A stretch of DNA of 64,000 nt from Viridibacterium sp047600765 (GTDB lineage Bacteria > Pseudomonadota > Gammaproteobacteria > Burkholderiales > Rhodocyclaceae), in the NCBI GenBank assembly GCA_047600765.1, contig JASGKF010000001.1, positions 558,001 to 622,000 of the forward strand. Direction: 5' to 3'. Below are positions 8,187 through 17,136 of this stretch, in pieces; positions within the stretch are counted from its first letter, which is position 1, and each line of letters begins with the position of its first letter. The notes under the pieces are model-generated. The model made no database searches and had not been told where the DNA came from. It worked only from the letters and a program-made list of their open reading frames with translations. The position numbers and the translations under genes were made by a program.

Positions 8187-10031
8187 ATGTCCCACAAATC
8201 CCCTCGCGCGTCGCGCAGGGCGAAGGCGACCCCGTCGCCCTTCTCGCCCTTTGCACTGTTTGAAGACAACCTCGGCAACCCCGCCCGCGCACGCCTGCTG
8301 CATGGCCACCTGACGACCATCGACTGCGGCAGCGCCGACGACGCGCCCGCCTTCTTCGACGCCCTCGACCAGCAAACCAGCCGCGGCCGCTGGATCGCAC
8401 TGACCGCGCACTACGAACTCGCCAGCGCCTTCGAACCGCGGCTATCCCGCCACGACGGCGGGCACACAGCACCGCTGGCTCGCGCCCTCGTGTTCGAGCA
8501 CAACCGCACGCTGGAAGGCGAAACCCTCGCCGACTGGTGGCAACAAGCCCTCGACCAACTCAGCGACCAGCAACGCGAAGCCGGCCTGCTGCACCTCGCA
8601 CCGCAGTGGCAAGCCGATGAACACGCCAAGCGTGTGTCGCGCATCCTCGACTACATCCGTGCTGGCGACTGTTACCAGGCCAATCTCACCTTCCCGCTGA
8701 CGGGGCAGAGCTTCGGCCACCCGCTCGCGCTCTACGCCCAGCTGCGCGAACGCCAACCCGTGCAACACGGCGCGCTCATCCACGACGGCCACAACTGGCT
8801 GTTGTCACGCTCGCCCGAGCGCTTCTTCGCACGCCATGGCCACACCCTTAACTGCCGCCCCATGAAGGGCACCGCGCCACGCGGCACCGATGTGGCGGAA
8901 GACGCTGCCATCGCCAGCGCACTGCAAGGCTCCGAGAAGAACCGCGCCGAGAACCTGATGATCGTCGACCTCATCCGCAACGATCTGGGACGCCTCGCCC
9001 CCGCCGGCAAGGTCAGCGTGCCGCAACTCTTCGCGCTGGAAACCTATGCCACCGTGCACCAGCTCACCTCCACCGTCGAAGCCACCGGCGTCACCGGTTC
9101 CACCGCAGAAATCTTCCGCGCCCTCTTCCCCTGCGGCTCGGTCACCGGCGCCCCCAAGCTGCGCGCCATGCAGATCATCAACGAGCTGGAAGCCGGCCCG
9201 CGCGGTGCCTACTGCGGCGCCCTCGGCTGGCTCGCGCCCGATGGCGACGCCGACTTCAACGTCCCCATCCGCACCCTGCTCATCGACGCCCACGGCCACG
9301 CACGACTCGACGTCGGCAGCGGCATCGTCGCCGACTCCGACCCCGCCGCCGAGTATGACGAATGCCTCACCAAGGCCCGCTTCGTACGCGACGACGGCCT
9401 GCAACTCATCGAAACCCTGCGCTGCGAAGCCGGCCCGCAGATCCGCTACCCCATGCTGCCCGGCCACATCGCCCGGTTGGAGCAGTCCGCCAAAGCGCTG
9501 GGCATCCCGTTCAGCAAGAGCAGCGTCCTTAACACGCTCGCCCCGCACGCCGCCCAACTGCGGCACGGCAGCTACCGCATGCGCCTCACCCTGGCACGCG
9601 ACGGCCGCTGCGAAGTCACCAGCACAGCACTCGATCCTCTGCCCCCCGTGCTCACCGTCGGCATCGCCAGCCGGCGCCTCGACCCCGACGATCCGCGCCT
9701 GCAACACAAGACGACAGCCCGACGCTTCTACGACACCGCTCTCCAGCGCGCCATCGCCGCCGGCCATTTCGACCTGCTGTTCTTCAACACACGCGGCGAA
9801 CTCTGCGAAGGCGCCCGCAGCAACGTCTTCATCGAACGCAACGGCGAACTACTCACCCCGCCGCTCACCAGCGGCCTGCTGCCGGGCGTGCTGCGCGCAC
9901 AACTCATCGCTGAAGGCCGCGCGAGGGAAACGGTGCTGACGCGGCAAGAGCTGGATACGGCCGACAAGGTGTTCGTTGGCAGCGCGCTGCGTGGGCTGCT
10001 CGAAGTCAGTGTGAGCGGTTGGATAGGGTAG
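8187..10031 (+). CDS. pabB: Fused aminodeoxychorismate synthase component I / aminodeoxychorismate lyase (PabB-PabC)
   Basis: This 614-residue bifunctional enzyme belongs to the p-aminobenzoate branch of folate synthesis. Residues about 100-400 are the chorismate-binding PabB domain, with YQANLTFPL, RPMKGTAPRG (the PabB-type PxKGT lysine), GSVTGAPKLRAMQII and DVGSGIVADSDP. From about residue 405 a class IV aminotransferase-type PabC domain follows (IETLRCEAGPQIR, then the probable PLP lysine in LQHKTTARRF, then GARSNVFIE and SGLLPGVLR). Such fusions are common in betaproteobacteria. It follows mltD by 30 nt on the same strand. Downstream lies the border of the defence island. Confidence 0.94.
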   Translation: MSHKSPRASRRAKATPSPFSPFALFEDNLGNPARARLLHGHLTTIDCGSADDAPAFFDALDQQTSRGRWIALTAHYELASAFEPRLSRHDGGHTAPLARALVFEHNRTLEGETLADWWQQALDQLSDQQREAGLLHLAPQWQADEHAKRVSRILDYIRAGDCYQANLTFPLTGQSFGHPLALYAQLRERQPVQHGALIHDGHNWLLSRSPERFFARHGHTLNCRPMKGTAPRGTDVAEDAAIASALQGSEKNRAENLMIVDLIRNDLGRLAPAGKVSVPQLFALETYATVHQLTSTVEATGVTGSTAEIFRALFPCGSVTGAPKLRAMQIINELEAGPRGAYCGALGWLAPDGDADFNVPIRTLLIDAHGHARLDVGSGIVADSDPAAEYDECLTKARFVRDDGLQLIETLRCEAGPQIRYPMLPGHIARLEQSAKALGIPFSKSSVLNTLAPHAAQLRHGSYRMRLTLARDGRCEVTSTALDPLPPVLTVGIASRRLDPDDPRLQHKTTARRFYDTALQRAIAAGHFDLLFFNTRGELCEGARSNVFIERNGELLTPPLTSGLLPGVLRAQLIAEGRARETVLTRQELDTADKVFVGSALRGLLEVSVSGWIG

Positions 10032-10321
10032 ATGCTTTAGTCTGACACAAGAAACGCAACGCACTTCACCGGTCTATACGCCAAATCTCTGGCGCAATAC
10101 CCTTAGGTTGCTGCGCCCTAAAGGCTTTGGCCTCGCGACGTAAATCCAGCCTTTCGCCTCACTTTCACGCCACCAAGGACATTAAGCGGTAGCCTGAGAC
10201 TTAGACCCAGCATTTAGGAGACAAGTGGGCTTATCTGTAGCCCCCTAGACAAGGAGCGAGTCCCGCCAGAACTCTTGTACTGCATTACACTTACCTGCAT
10301 CCCAATGCACCCGCTTCTGTC
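10032..10321. other. Intergenic junction at left edge of the defence island
   Basis: These 290 bases separate pabB from the defence operon and contain no convincing gene. Base composition is visibly less GC-rich than the flanking host genes. A degenerate copy of a GGCGCAAT hairpin repeat occurs at 10091-10120. No tRNA, attachment site, integrase or clear sigma-70 promoter was identified, although the promoter of the operon must lie here or inside pabB. Confidence 0.5.
10091..10120. repeat. Degenerate GGCGCAAT-type hairpin repeat, copy 1
   Basis: The segment runs GGCGCAAT...CCCTTAGGTTG...CTGCGCCCTA. It is clearly related to the better-preserved copy at 53023-53052, sharing the outer GGCGCA/TGCGCC stem, the central GGTT and the trailing CCTA. 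Small hairpin repeats of this kind are scattered between genes in many betaproteobacteria. This copy lies in the gap just before the defence operon. Confidence 0.5.
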
Positions 10322-10528
10322 ATGCCAGTCAAATCCGAAGACATCCTCACGGTCAAGGAAGTCGCAGACTATCTGCGGGTCAATCAGCGCACGGTCTATC
10401 GGCTGACCGTTGAACGAAAACTTCCCGGCTTCAAGGTCGGTACAACCTGGCGTTTCAAGCGTTCAGATATCGATGCCTGGATCGCCGCTCAGTCAGCCGA
10501 TGTGCAAACCGGCGGGACTGCTCGATGA
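10322..10528 (+). CDS. Excisionase-family helix-turn-helix DNA-binding protein
   Basis: This 68-residue protein is almost entirely one MerR-like winged helix of the excisionase/HTH_17 type: ILTVKEVADYLRVNQRTVYRLT, then KLPGFKVGTTWRFKRSDIDAWI. Such proteins bind DNA as excisionases, as AlpA-like regulators or as small subunits of defence systems. It is the first gene of the defence operon and its stop overlaps the helicase start (ATGA). With no integrase or prophage nearby, a regulatory or accessory role in the operon is more likely than excision. Family certain, role inferred. Confidence 0.85.
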   Translation: MPVKSEDILTVKEVADYLRVNQRTVYRLTVERKLPGFKVGTTWRFKRSDIDAWIAAQSADVQTGGTAR

Positions 10529-13500
10529 AGATCGTCCAGAACAGCGGCACCGACCGCGTCATTGACCTTCTTGCCCCCCTTCTCCAGCCCGGCAGCAAGC
10601 TGGGCTGCATTTCGCAGCGGTTGTCGCTCTTCGCTTTCGCAGAGTTGCGCGAAGCCTTGGCGCAGCTCGCACACGCCCAGTTGGTGCTGCCTCCGAGTGA
10701 CGAGCATCTGGAATTCCTAGGTACAGAGGGCGATCGCGTCGCACGTAATCGTCTGCAAACGCGCTGGTTAGCCAATCGGTGTGCGGGCTGGCTGGCAGAC
10801 AAGGTCGAGCTGCGCCGGGCTTCGGCACGCGTTCCTCAAGGCGCCGCCGTGCTGAGCGATCCACATGGCGAAGCCCGACAAGTCGTGATGGGCTCCTTTG
10901 CCTTCAGCACGGACGGGCTAGGCCTGACCCCCGGCAACCCGTTGAACCTCATCCAGGCTTCCGAAAACGCCGCTGAGGCCGATCAGCTCAGCGCCTGGTT
11001 CGATCAGCAGTGGAATGCCTTGCGCGACCAGCCCGAAGCCAACACGGCCCTGATTCAAGCGCTGCGTGAAATGGGCGAACACAAAACCCCTTTCACCCTC
11101 TACACGCTGATCCTCAACCATCTGCTTGGCAACCGGGATGACACGCTGGACGAAGATCGCATCGTCAAGTCCGCGACGGGCATACGCAACACTGTCATCT
11201 GGAAGAAGCTCTTCAAGTTCCAGCGCGATGGCGTCGTCGGCGCCATCGACAAGCTCAACCGCTTCGGCGGCTGCATCATTGCGGACAGCGTGGGCTTGGG
11301 TAAAACCTTCGAGGCGCTGGCGATCATCAAGTATCACGAGCTGCGCAATGACCGCGTGCTCGTACTGGCACCCAAGCGCCTGCGCGACAACTGGACGCTC
11401 TACAAAGCCAATGACAAGCGCAACATCCTCGCAGCCGACCGCCTCAACTACGACGTGCTCAACCACACTGACCTGTCGCGCGAAGGCGGCATGTCTGGCG
11501 ACATCGACCTGTCCCATGTGAACTGGGGCAACTACGACCTCGTCGTGATCGATGAGTCGCACAACTTCCGCAACAAGAAGTCTCCTCGCCAAGGCGGAGA
11601 AACGCGTTACCACCGCCTCATGCGCAAGATCATCCAGGAAGGCGTCAAGACCCGCGTCTTGATGCTCTCTGCCACGCCCGTCAACAACCGGCTTGCCGAT
11701 CTGCGCAACCAGATTGCGTTCGCCACCGAAGGCGACGACACGGCCCTCATCGAGCACGGCATTGCCAGCATCGAGCAAACCACGCGCAAGGCCCAGACCC
11801 AGTTCAACCGCTGGCTGGAACTCCCGGAACAGGAGCGCACGCCTTCCCAGCTCGTCGACATGCTCGGCTTCGACTACTTCACGCTGCTCGACCACCTGAC
11901 GATTGCACGCTCCCGGCGCCACATCGAGAAGTACTACGGCACACACGAGACCGGGCGCTTCCCGGAGCGCTGCCGGCCTATCAACATCAAGGCCGATGTC
12001 GACCTCGCTGGGCGCTTTCACGCGATCCGCGATATCAACCTCGAAATCCGCTGTCTCAACCTCGCCAGCTACGCCCCGCTGCGCTACGTCCTGCCACACA
12101 AGCAAGCAGCCTACGATGCCAAGTACAGCACCGAGATTCGCGGTGGCGAGAGCTTCTTCCGCCAGGCCGACCGTGAAGAAAGCCTCATCCACCTTCTGCG
12201 CGTCAATACGCTCAAGCGCATGGAGAGCGCTGTGTCTTCCTTCGCGCTCACCGTACAGCGACAACTCAAGGACGTTGAAGCCATCCTTGATCGCATCGAG
12301 CACCACGCAGAAGAACTCGAAGAACTGGACATTGCCGATATCGACATCGACGACCCCGCCTTCGAAGCACTGCTCGTCGGTCGCACGGTCAAGGTACTGC
12401 TGAGCGACGTCGACCTCATCCGCTGGAAGCAAGACCTCATCGAAGACCGCAATCGTTTGGCAACCCTGCTCGCGGCCGCCCAGCAAGTCGATGCAGCCCG
12501 CGATGCCAAGCTCTCCAAACTAAGGGAGATGATCGAACGCAAGTGCCGCGACCCGCTCAACCCCGGCAATCGCAAGATCATCGTCTTCACCGCGTTCTCC
12601 GATACCGCGCAATACCTCTACGCACAGCTGAGCGACTGGGCCAAGTCTGCACTTGGCGTCGAATCCGGCCTCGTCACCGGCGGCAGCGGCGTGCAAAGCA
12701 CCTTACCCGGCGTGCGCAACAACATGGGCAGTGTGCTCTCAGCCTTCGCACCGCGCTCGAAGGAACGTCCCGAAGAATTCGCCGCCGAGGGCGAAATCGA
12801 CCTGCTGATCGCCACCGACTGCATCTCCGAAGGCCAGAACCTGCAGGACTGCGACTGGCTCATCAACTACGACATCCACTGGAATCCAGTGCGCATTATC
12901 CAGCGCTTCGGGCGTATCGACCGCATCGGCTCGCCCAATGCGCACATCCAGCTCGTCAACTTCTGGCCCAACATGGAGCTGGAGGAATACATCGGCCTGG
13001 AGCAACGCGTCAGCGGCCGCATGGTTCTGCTCGATGTATCCGCCACCGGCGAAGAGAACCTCATCGAGCAACAGTCCGGCAACCCCATGAACGACCTGGA
13101 GTACCGCCGCAAGCAGTTGCTGCGGCTGCAGGACAGCGTCATCGACCTGGAAGACCTCTCCAGCGGCGTGTCGATTACCGACCTTACGCTCACCGACTTC
13201 CGCATCGATCTGGCCCAGTTCCTCAAGGAGCATCCCGGCAGGCTCGAAAGCCTGCCGTTAGGCACCTACGCCGTCACCACGAGCATCGATGCCGACATCC
13301 CACCTGGAGTCATCTTCTGCCTGCGCGCGGAAGGCGAGGCAGGCAACAAAGCGCAGGCCTCGGACTACCCATTGGCGCCCATTTACCTCGTGCATGTCGG
13401 TGACGATGGCAGCGTGCTGCTGCCCTACACACAAGCCAAACACATTCTGGATCGCCTCAAACGCCTCGCGCTCGGCCGCGAGTTGCCGGACGACGGCGCC

Positions 13501-13722
13501 TGCGCGCGCTTTGACAAACAGACACGCCAAGGCGAAGACATGCGCGAAGCGCAGAAGCAACTCTCCGCCGCCATCGCGTCCGTGGTTGGCAAAAACGAAG
13601 AGCGCGCTGTGGCCAGCCTCTTCAGCCCCGGCGGCACACACGCCATGAAAGGCGAATTTGCCGGCAGCCACGACTTCGAAGTACTGGCCTTCATGATCGT
13701 CCTGCCCGGAGGTCACGCGTGA
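10525..13722 (+). CDS. SNF2-family helicase/ATPase with degenerate PLD-like N-terminal domain
   Basis: This is a 1065-residue protein. Residues 1 to about 175 resemble the phospholipase-D-like module found ahead of some bacterial helicases (SLFAFAELREALAQL, then VVMGSFAFSTDGLG and QLSAWFDQQW), but the HxK catalytic pair is not visible. The ATPase core follows: Walker A ADSVGLGKT at about residue 252, DESH box in VVIDESHNF at about 343, SATPVNN at about 382, and C-terminal motifs IVFTAFSDTAQYLY, IATDCISEGQNLQDC and QRFGRIDRIG at about 793. A C-terminal extension of about 220 residues is unassigned. It is expected to translocate on or remodel DNA. Its start overlaps the HTH gene and its stop overlaps the DUF4391 gene, so it acts with the restriction genes. 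Confidence 0.88.
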   Translation: MKIVQNSGTDRVIDLLAPLLQPGSKLGCISQRLSLFAFAELREALAQLAHAQLVLPPSDEHLEFLGTEGDRVARNRLQTRWLANRCAGWLADKVELRRASARVPQGAAVLSDPHGEARQVVMGSFAFSTDGLGLTPGNPLNLIQASENAAEADQLSAWFDQQWNALRDQPEANTALIQALREMGEHKTPFTLYTLILNHLLGNRDDTLDEDRIVKSATGIRNTVIWKKLFKFQRDGVVGAIDKLNRFGGCIIADSVGLGKTFEALAIIKYHELRNDRVLVLAPKRLRDNWTLYKANDKRNILAADRLNYDVLNHTDLSREGGMSGDIDLSHVNWGNYDLVVIDESHNFRNKKSPRQGGETRYHRLMRKIIQEGVKTRVLMLSATPVNNRLADLRNQIAFATEGDDTALIEHGIASIEQTTRKAQTQFNRWLELPEQERTPSQLVDMLGFDYFTLLDHLTIARSRRHIEKYYGTHETGRFPERCRPINIKADVDLAGRFHAIRDINLEIRCLNLASYAPLRYVLPHKQAAYDAKYSTEIRGGESFFRQADREESLIHLLRVNTLKRMESAVSSFALTVQRQLKDVEAILDRIEHHAEELEELDIADIDIDDPAFEALLVGRTVKVLLSDVDLIRWKQDLIEDRNRLATLLAAAQQVDAARDAKLSKLREMIERKCRDPLNPGNRKIIVFTAFSDTAQYLYAQLSDWAKSALGVESGLVTGGSGVQSTLPGVRNNMGSVLSAFAPRSKERPEEFAAEGEIDLLIATDCISEGQNLQDCDWLINYDIHWNPVRIIQRFGRIDRIGSPNAHIQLVNFWPNMELEEYIGLEQRVSGRMVLLDVSATGEENLIEQQSGNPMNDLEYRRKQLLRLQDSVIDLEDLSSGVSITDLTLTDFRIDLAQFLKEHPGRLESLPLGTYAVTTSIDADIPPGVIFCLRAEGEAGNKAQASDYPLAPIYLVHVGDDGSVLLPYTQAKHILDRLKRLALGRELPDDGACARFDKQTRQGEDMREAQKQLSAAIASVVGKNEERAVASLFSPGGTHAMKGEFAGSHDFEVLAFMIVLPGGHA

Positions 13723-14510
13723 GCGCAGAGCACTTGCTCGCGGCCCTCACCGCCGCGCTCGCGCTGCCCGACAGCAGCCGCGTAGATCAACGCGTGCCGA
13801 AGAAGATGCTCGTCGAGCACGGCGCCCCCACGGCCGCCGACAAGCGCCTGTTGAACGACGGTCTGGAAGACATCCAATGGCTCGCTGCTCTCAAGCCCAG
13901 CACAGTCGCCGTGCCGGAGTATCGCGACGCGCAGCGCGAGTATCTTGAGGTCGCTGTGCTGAGCGCCAAGGTGCGCGACACGCATGTCCGACCCGCCCAA
14001 CTGCAACGCCTCACCGAGCTGATCCACCGTGCCATCCCCTACCCGGTGTGGCTAATGCTCGCCAGCGGTCAGACCATTCATGTATCGCTGGTGCACAAAC
14101 GCGCCGCCCTGAACAACGCCAAGACCAAGGACGCAACCAAGCTCGTGCTGGAGGAAGAACTCTTCAATCTGCCGCTCACGGAAGAAGTGCCGACCCTGCA
14201 GGACTTACTCGCCTCCCTCGCCTTGCATCGCCAGGCCGGCCAACATCTGCACGCGCTCTACCAGAGCTGGATCGATTGCCTGATCGCAGCGCAGGCCGCA
14301 CGCATCACAGGCCACTTCGCCCTGCCCGATGCGCCGGAGCAAGCAGCAGCCCGACATCAGGCCTTGCGCGCATGCCAGGCCCTCGAAGAAGAAGCCAGCC
14401 GCCTGACCACCCTCGCCAACAAAGAAAAACAAATCGCCCGCCTAGTTGAACTCAACCTAGCGCTCCAGCAGGTGCAATCCGCGCTGAACGACGCACGCGC
14501 GCAACTCTGA
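13719..14510 (+). CDS. DUF4391-domain protein
   Basis: The GTG start overlaps the TGA stop of the helicase gene; the protein has 263 residues. It matches the DUF4391 pattern: an N-terminal LLAALTAALALPDSSRVDQRVPKKML, a central YLEVAVLSAKVRDTHVRPAQL and IPYPVWLML strand region, then a helical C-terminus likely to form a coiled coil (EEEASRLTTLANKEKQIARL). From general experience, DUF4391 genes accompany helicase and Mod genes in type III-like restriction loci, but no biochemical activity is known to me. No catalytic motif is visible. A structural or adaptor role joining helicase and methyltransferase is a guess. Confidence 0.75.
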   Translation: MSAEHLLAALTAALALPDSSRVDQRVPKKMLVEHGAPTAADKRLLNDGLEDIQWLAALKPSTVAVPEYRDAQREYLEVAVLSAKVRDTHVRPAQLQRLTELIHRAIPYPVWLMLASGQTIHVSLVHKRAALNNAKTKDATKLVLEEELFNLPLTEEVPTLQDLLASLALHRQAGQHLHALYQSWIDCLIAAQAARITGHFALPDAPEQAAARHQALRACQALEEEASRLTTLANKEKQIARLVELNLALQQVQSALNDARAQL

Positions 14511-14512
14511 AC

Positions 14513-16483
14513 ATGAACCACAACCATTCAATCGCGGAGAATCCGATGCCCCAGAGCGGCATGCAGAAAATCGAGACCCAGGATCCCGTCACGCAATCTG
14601 CCGACCTGATCGCAGACAACATTGCCCAGCTCAAGGCCCTGTTCCCGGAACTGATCACCGAAAGCGCCAAAGGCACGGCCATCAACGTCAACGTACTCAA
14701 GACCCTGGTGGGTGACGCCACGGTGACGGATGCCGAAGAAAAATACGGCCTCAATTGGCACGGCAAGCGCCGCGCGCGCCAGCTCGCACTCACGCCCAGC
14801 ACCGGCACCCTGCGCCCCTGCCCCGCAGAGAGCGTCGACTGGGACACCACCCAGAACCTCATGATCGAGGGCGACAACCTCGAAGTGCTGAAGCTTTTGC
14901 AGAAGAGCTACGCCGGCAAGGTCAAGCTGATCTACATCGACCCTCCTTACAACACTGGCAAGGACTTCGTTTATCCGGACAACTTCCAGGACAACATCAA
15001 GAACTATCTTGAGCTTACTGGGCAGTTGGAAGATGGACAGAAGATAAGCAGTAATACAGAGGCGAGCGGACGGTTTCATACCGATTGGCTGAACATGCTG
15101 TATCCCCGGCTAAAGCTTGCTCGTAACCTCTTGACGGAAGATGGGGCGATCTTCATCAGCATCGACGACAACGAAGCCGAGCATCTCAGAGTCATCTGCA
15201 ACGAAATCTTCGGCGAGGAAAATTTCGTTGCTCAAGTCGTGTGGGAGAAGATGTACACAACGAAAAATGACTCAAGCCAAATATCCGCAAGTCATGACTA
15301 CGTTTTGGTTTATGTAAGAGGCAGCTCCGAATCGAGGAGCATAGGACTCCTTCCCCGCACGGAAGCAATGGATGCCAGGTATAGCAACCTAGACGACGAC
15401 CCAAGGGGCCCTTGGAAAGCGATTCCTCTATATGCGGACGGAGAAAGAAAAAATGGCCGCTACCCGATCCCGGGGCCAACAGGGACGCCGTTCTTGCCAC
15501 CACCAAACACTCACTGGCGGTATGTAGAAGAAGACGTTCGCTCGTTGATCAAAGACAATCGAATTTGGTTTGGCCGATCAGGAGAATCGCAACCAAATCT
15601 CAAGAGATTTTTGTCCGAGCTGAAAGATGGAGTCAAAGCCAAAACGTTCTGGCCCCACAAAGAGGTTGGGAGCAATGACACAGCAAGCAGGGAGCTGAAG
15701 GAGCTGCTCGGAGGTGAATCCTCGCCTTTCAGCTTCCCAAAACCAACAACCCTGCTGAACCGCATCCTGGAACTTGGAGCTAACGATAAGGATTCGGTCG
15801 TTATGGATTTTTTCGCGGGCTCCGCCACTACTGCACATGCGGTCATGCTTAGGAACTCAGCAGACGGTGGCTCGCGCCGTTTTATCGCTGTCCAATTGCC
15901 TGAACCCGTTCGCGACGACAATAAAGACCAAGTAGTTGCAGTCGAATTCTGCAAGCAACTCGGCAAACCACAAAACATTGCCGAGCTCACGAAAGAACGC
16001 CTGCGGCGCGCTAGTGCAAAGGTAAAAGCCGGCAATCCTATGTTCCCTGGCGACACGGGCTTTCGCGTTTTCAAGCTAGACCGCTCCAACCTCCGCGCTT
16101 GGAGCCCTAGTGCAGACGACATCGCCGCCGACTTGTTAACGCATCAAGACCACATCCTCGAAGGACGCTCGGAGTCCGACCTTCTCTACGAACTGTTGCT
16201 AAAGCTCGGCCTTGATCTCTGCGTGCCGACCAAAACACAGACGATTGCAGGCAAGACGGTGCATGCGGTCGGCGGCGTGCTTATGGCCTGCCTCGTCGAC
16301 AAGATCGCGGCCAGCGAGGTCGAAGCCTTGGCGGACGGCATCGTCACTTGGCACAAGACGCTACTGCCGGTCGGCGACACGACTTGCGTGTTCCGCGACG
16401 CGGCCTTTGCCGACGACGTGGCCAAGACCAACCTCGCCGCCATCTTGCAGCAGCATGGCATTGCCAACGTGCGGAGCCTCTGA
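14513..16483 (+). CDS. mod: Type III restriction-modification DNA methyltransferase (Mod), adenine-specific
   Basis: This 656-residue beta-class N6-adenine methyltransferase has the catalytic motif IDPPYNTGKDF at about residues 142-152, before the SAM-binding motif DFFAGSATTAHA at about 432-443, with the target-recognition region between them, as in type III Mod subunits. The C-terminus (LLYELLLKLGLDLCVP, then ATLCVF-like TTCVFRDAAFADDVAK) matches the Res-interacting part of Mod families. DNA from about 15010 to 16060, including the recognition region, is markedly AT-richer than the gene ends and uses codons such as AGA and ATA, which suggests exchange of the specificity segment. The gene starts 2 nt after DUF4391 and ends 2 nt before darT. 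Confidence 0.92.
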   Translation: MNHNHSIAENPMPQSGMQKIETQDPVTQSADLIADNIAQLKALFPELITESAKGTAINVNVLKTLVGDATVTDAEEKYGLNWHGKRRARQLALTPSTGTLRPCPAESVDWDTTQNLMIEGDNLEVLKLLQKSYAGKVKLIYIDPPYNTGKDFVYPDNFQDNIKNYLELTGQLEDGQKISSNTEASGRFHTDWLNMLYPRLKLARNLLTEDGAIFISIDDNEAEHLRVICNEIFGEENFVAQVVWEKMYTTKNDSSQISASHDYVLVYVRGSSESRSIGLLPRTEAMDARYSNLDDDPRGPWKAIPLYADGERKNGRYPIPGPTGTPFLPPPNTHWRYVEEDVRSLIKDNRIWFGRSGESQPNLKRFLSELKDGVKAKTFWPHKEVGSNDTASRELKELLGGESSPFSFPKPTTLLNRILELGANDKDSVVMDFFAGSATTAHAVMLRNSADGGSRRFIAVQLPEPVRDDNKDQVVAVEFCKQLGKPQNIAELTKERLRRASAKVKAGNPMFPGDTGFRVFKLDRSNLRAWSPSADDIAADLLTHQDHILEGRSESDLLYELLLKLGLDLCVPTKTQTIAGKTVHAVGGVLMACLVDKIAASEVEALADGIVTWHKTLLPVGDTTCVFRDAAFADDVAKTNLAAILQQHGIANVRSL

Positions 16484-16485
16484 GC

Positions 16486-17124
16486 ATGCCCGTGCCTGCC
16501 CGCCCGAAGCTGTACCACATCTGCCACGTAGACCGGCTCGCACCGATCATCGCCAGCGGTGGTCTGCTGTCGGACGCTGCGGTATTGCAGGCAGCCGCAC
16601 CGGGCACCGTGATCGGCATGAATCACATCAAGCAGCGCCGCATGACGGAGCTGCAACTGACGAGCCATCCAGACCTGTTCGTCGGGCAGTGCGTGCCGTT
16701 TTACTTCTGCCCGCGTTCGGTGATGCTGTATTTGATCCACATGCGCAATGCCGACCTTGCCTACAAAGGTGGCCAAGGCCATATCATTCATCTGGAAGCG
16801 GATTTGCATGCAACGGTGGCGTGGGCGCAGCAAGAGGGGCGTCGCTGGGCATTTACCTTGTCAAACGCGGGGTCACGATATTTCGAAGATCGCGCTGATC
16901 TGGCAAGGCTTGGTGATATCAACTGGAATGCGGTTGCCGCCAATCAATGGTCGTCGTGCAAAGAAGAGAAGCAGGCCGAATTCCTCGTTGAACACGATTT
17001 CGCTTGGGACTTGGTTGAACGCATTGGCGTGCTGAACAACGCCGTTGCAGCACAAGTCGCGCAAGCGCTGCCACTGGATGGACACCGTCCCGTCGTGCAG
17101 TTGATGGCCGACTGGTACTACTGA
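16486..17124 (+). CDS. darT: DarT-family DNA ADP-ribosyltransferase toxin
   Basis: This 212-residue protein has the DarT layout. The NAD-binding start is KLYHICHVDRL (residues 8-18), arginines 51-52 lie in NHIKQRRMTEL, the family signature is VPFYFCPRSVMLY (about 70-82), and the catalytic Glu165 lies in KQAEFLVEHDF. Characterised DarT enzymes attach ADP-ribose to bases of single-stranded DNA, blocking replication; R51 and the Glu of QAEFL correspond to their catalytic residues. The ATG at 16486 follows the mod stop by 2 nt; the longer upstream frame overlaps mod and lacks homology. All key residues are present, so the toxin looks active. Its antitoxin darG follows directly. Confidence 0.92.
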   Translation: MPVPARPKLYHICHVDRLAPIIASGGLLSDAAVLQAAAPGTVIGMNHIKQRRMTELQLTSHPDLFVGQCVPFYFCPRSVMLYLIHMRNADLAYKGGQGHIIHLEADLHATVAWAQQEGRRWAFTLSNAGSRYFEDRADLARLGDINWNAVAANQWSSCKEEKQAEFLVEHDFAWDLVERIGVLNNAVAAQVAQALPLDGHRPVVQLMADWYY

Positions 17125-17136
17125 CAGGAGACCGCA

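Noticed and set aside
10275..10291. Sigma-70 promoter TTGTAC/TACACT before the defence operon
   Set aside because: The two boxes are only 5 nt apart, so they cannot form one promoter, and no better-spaced partner was seen.
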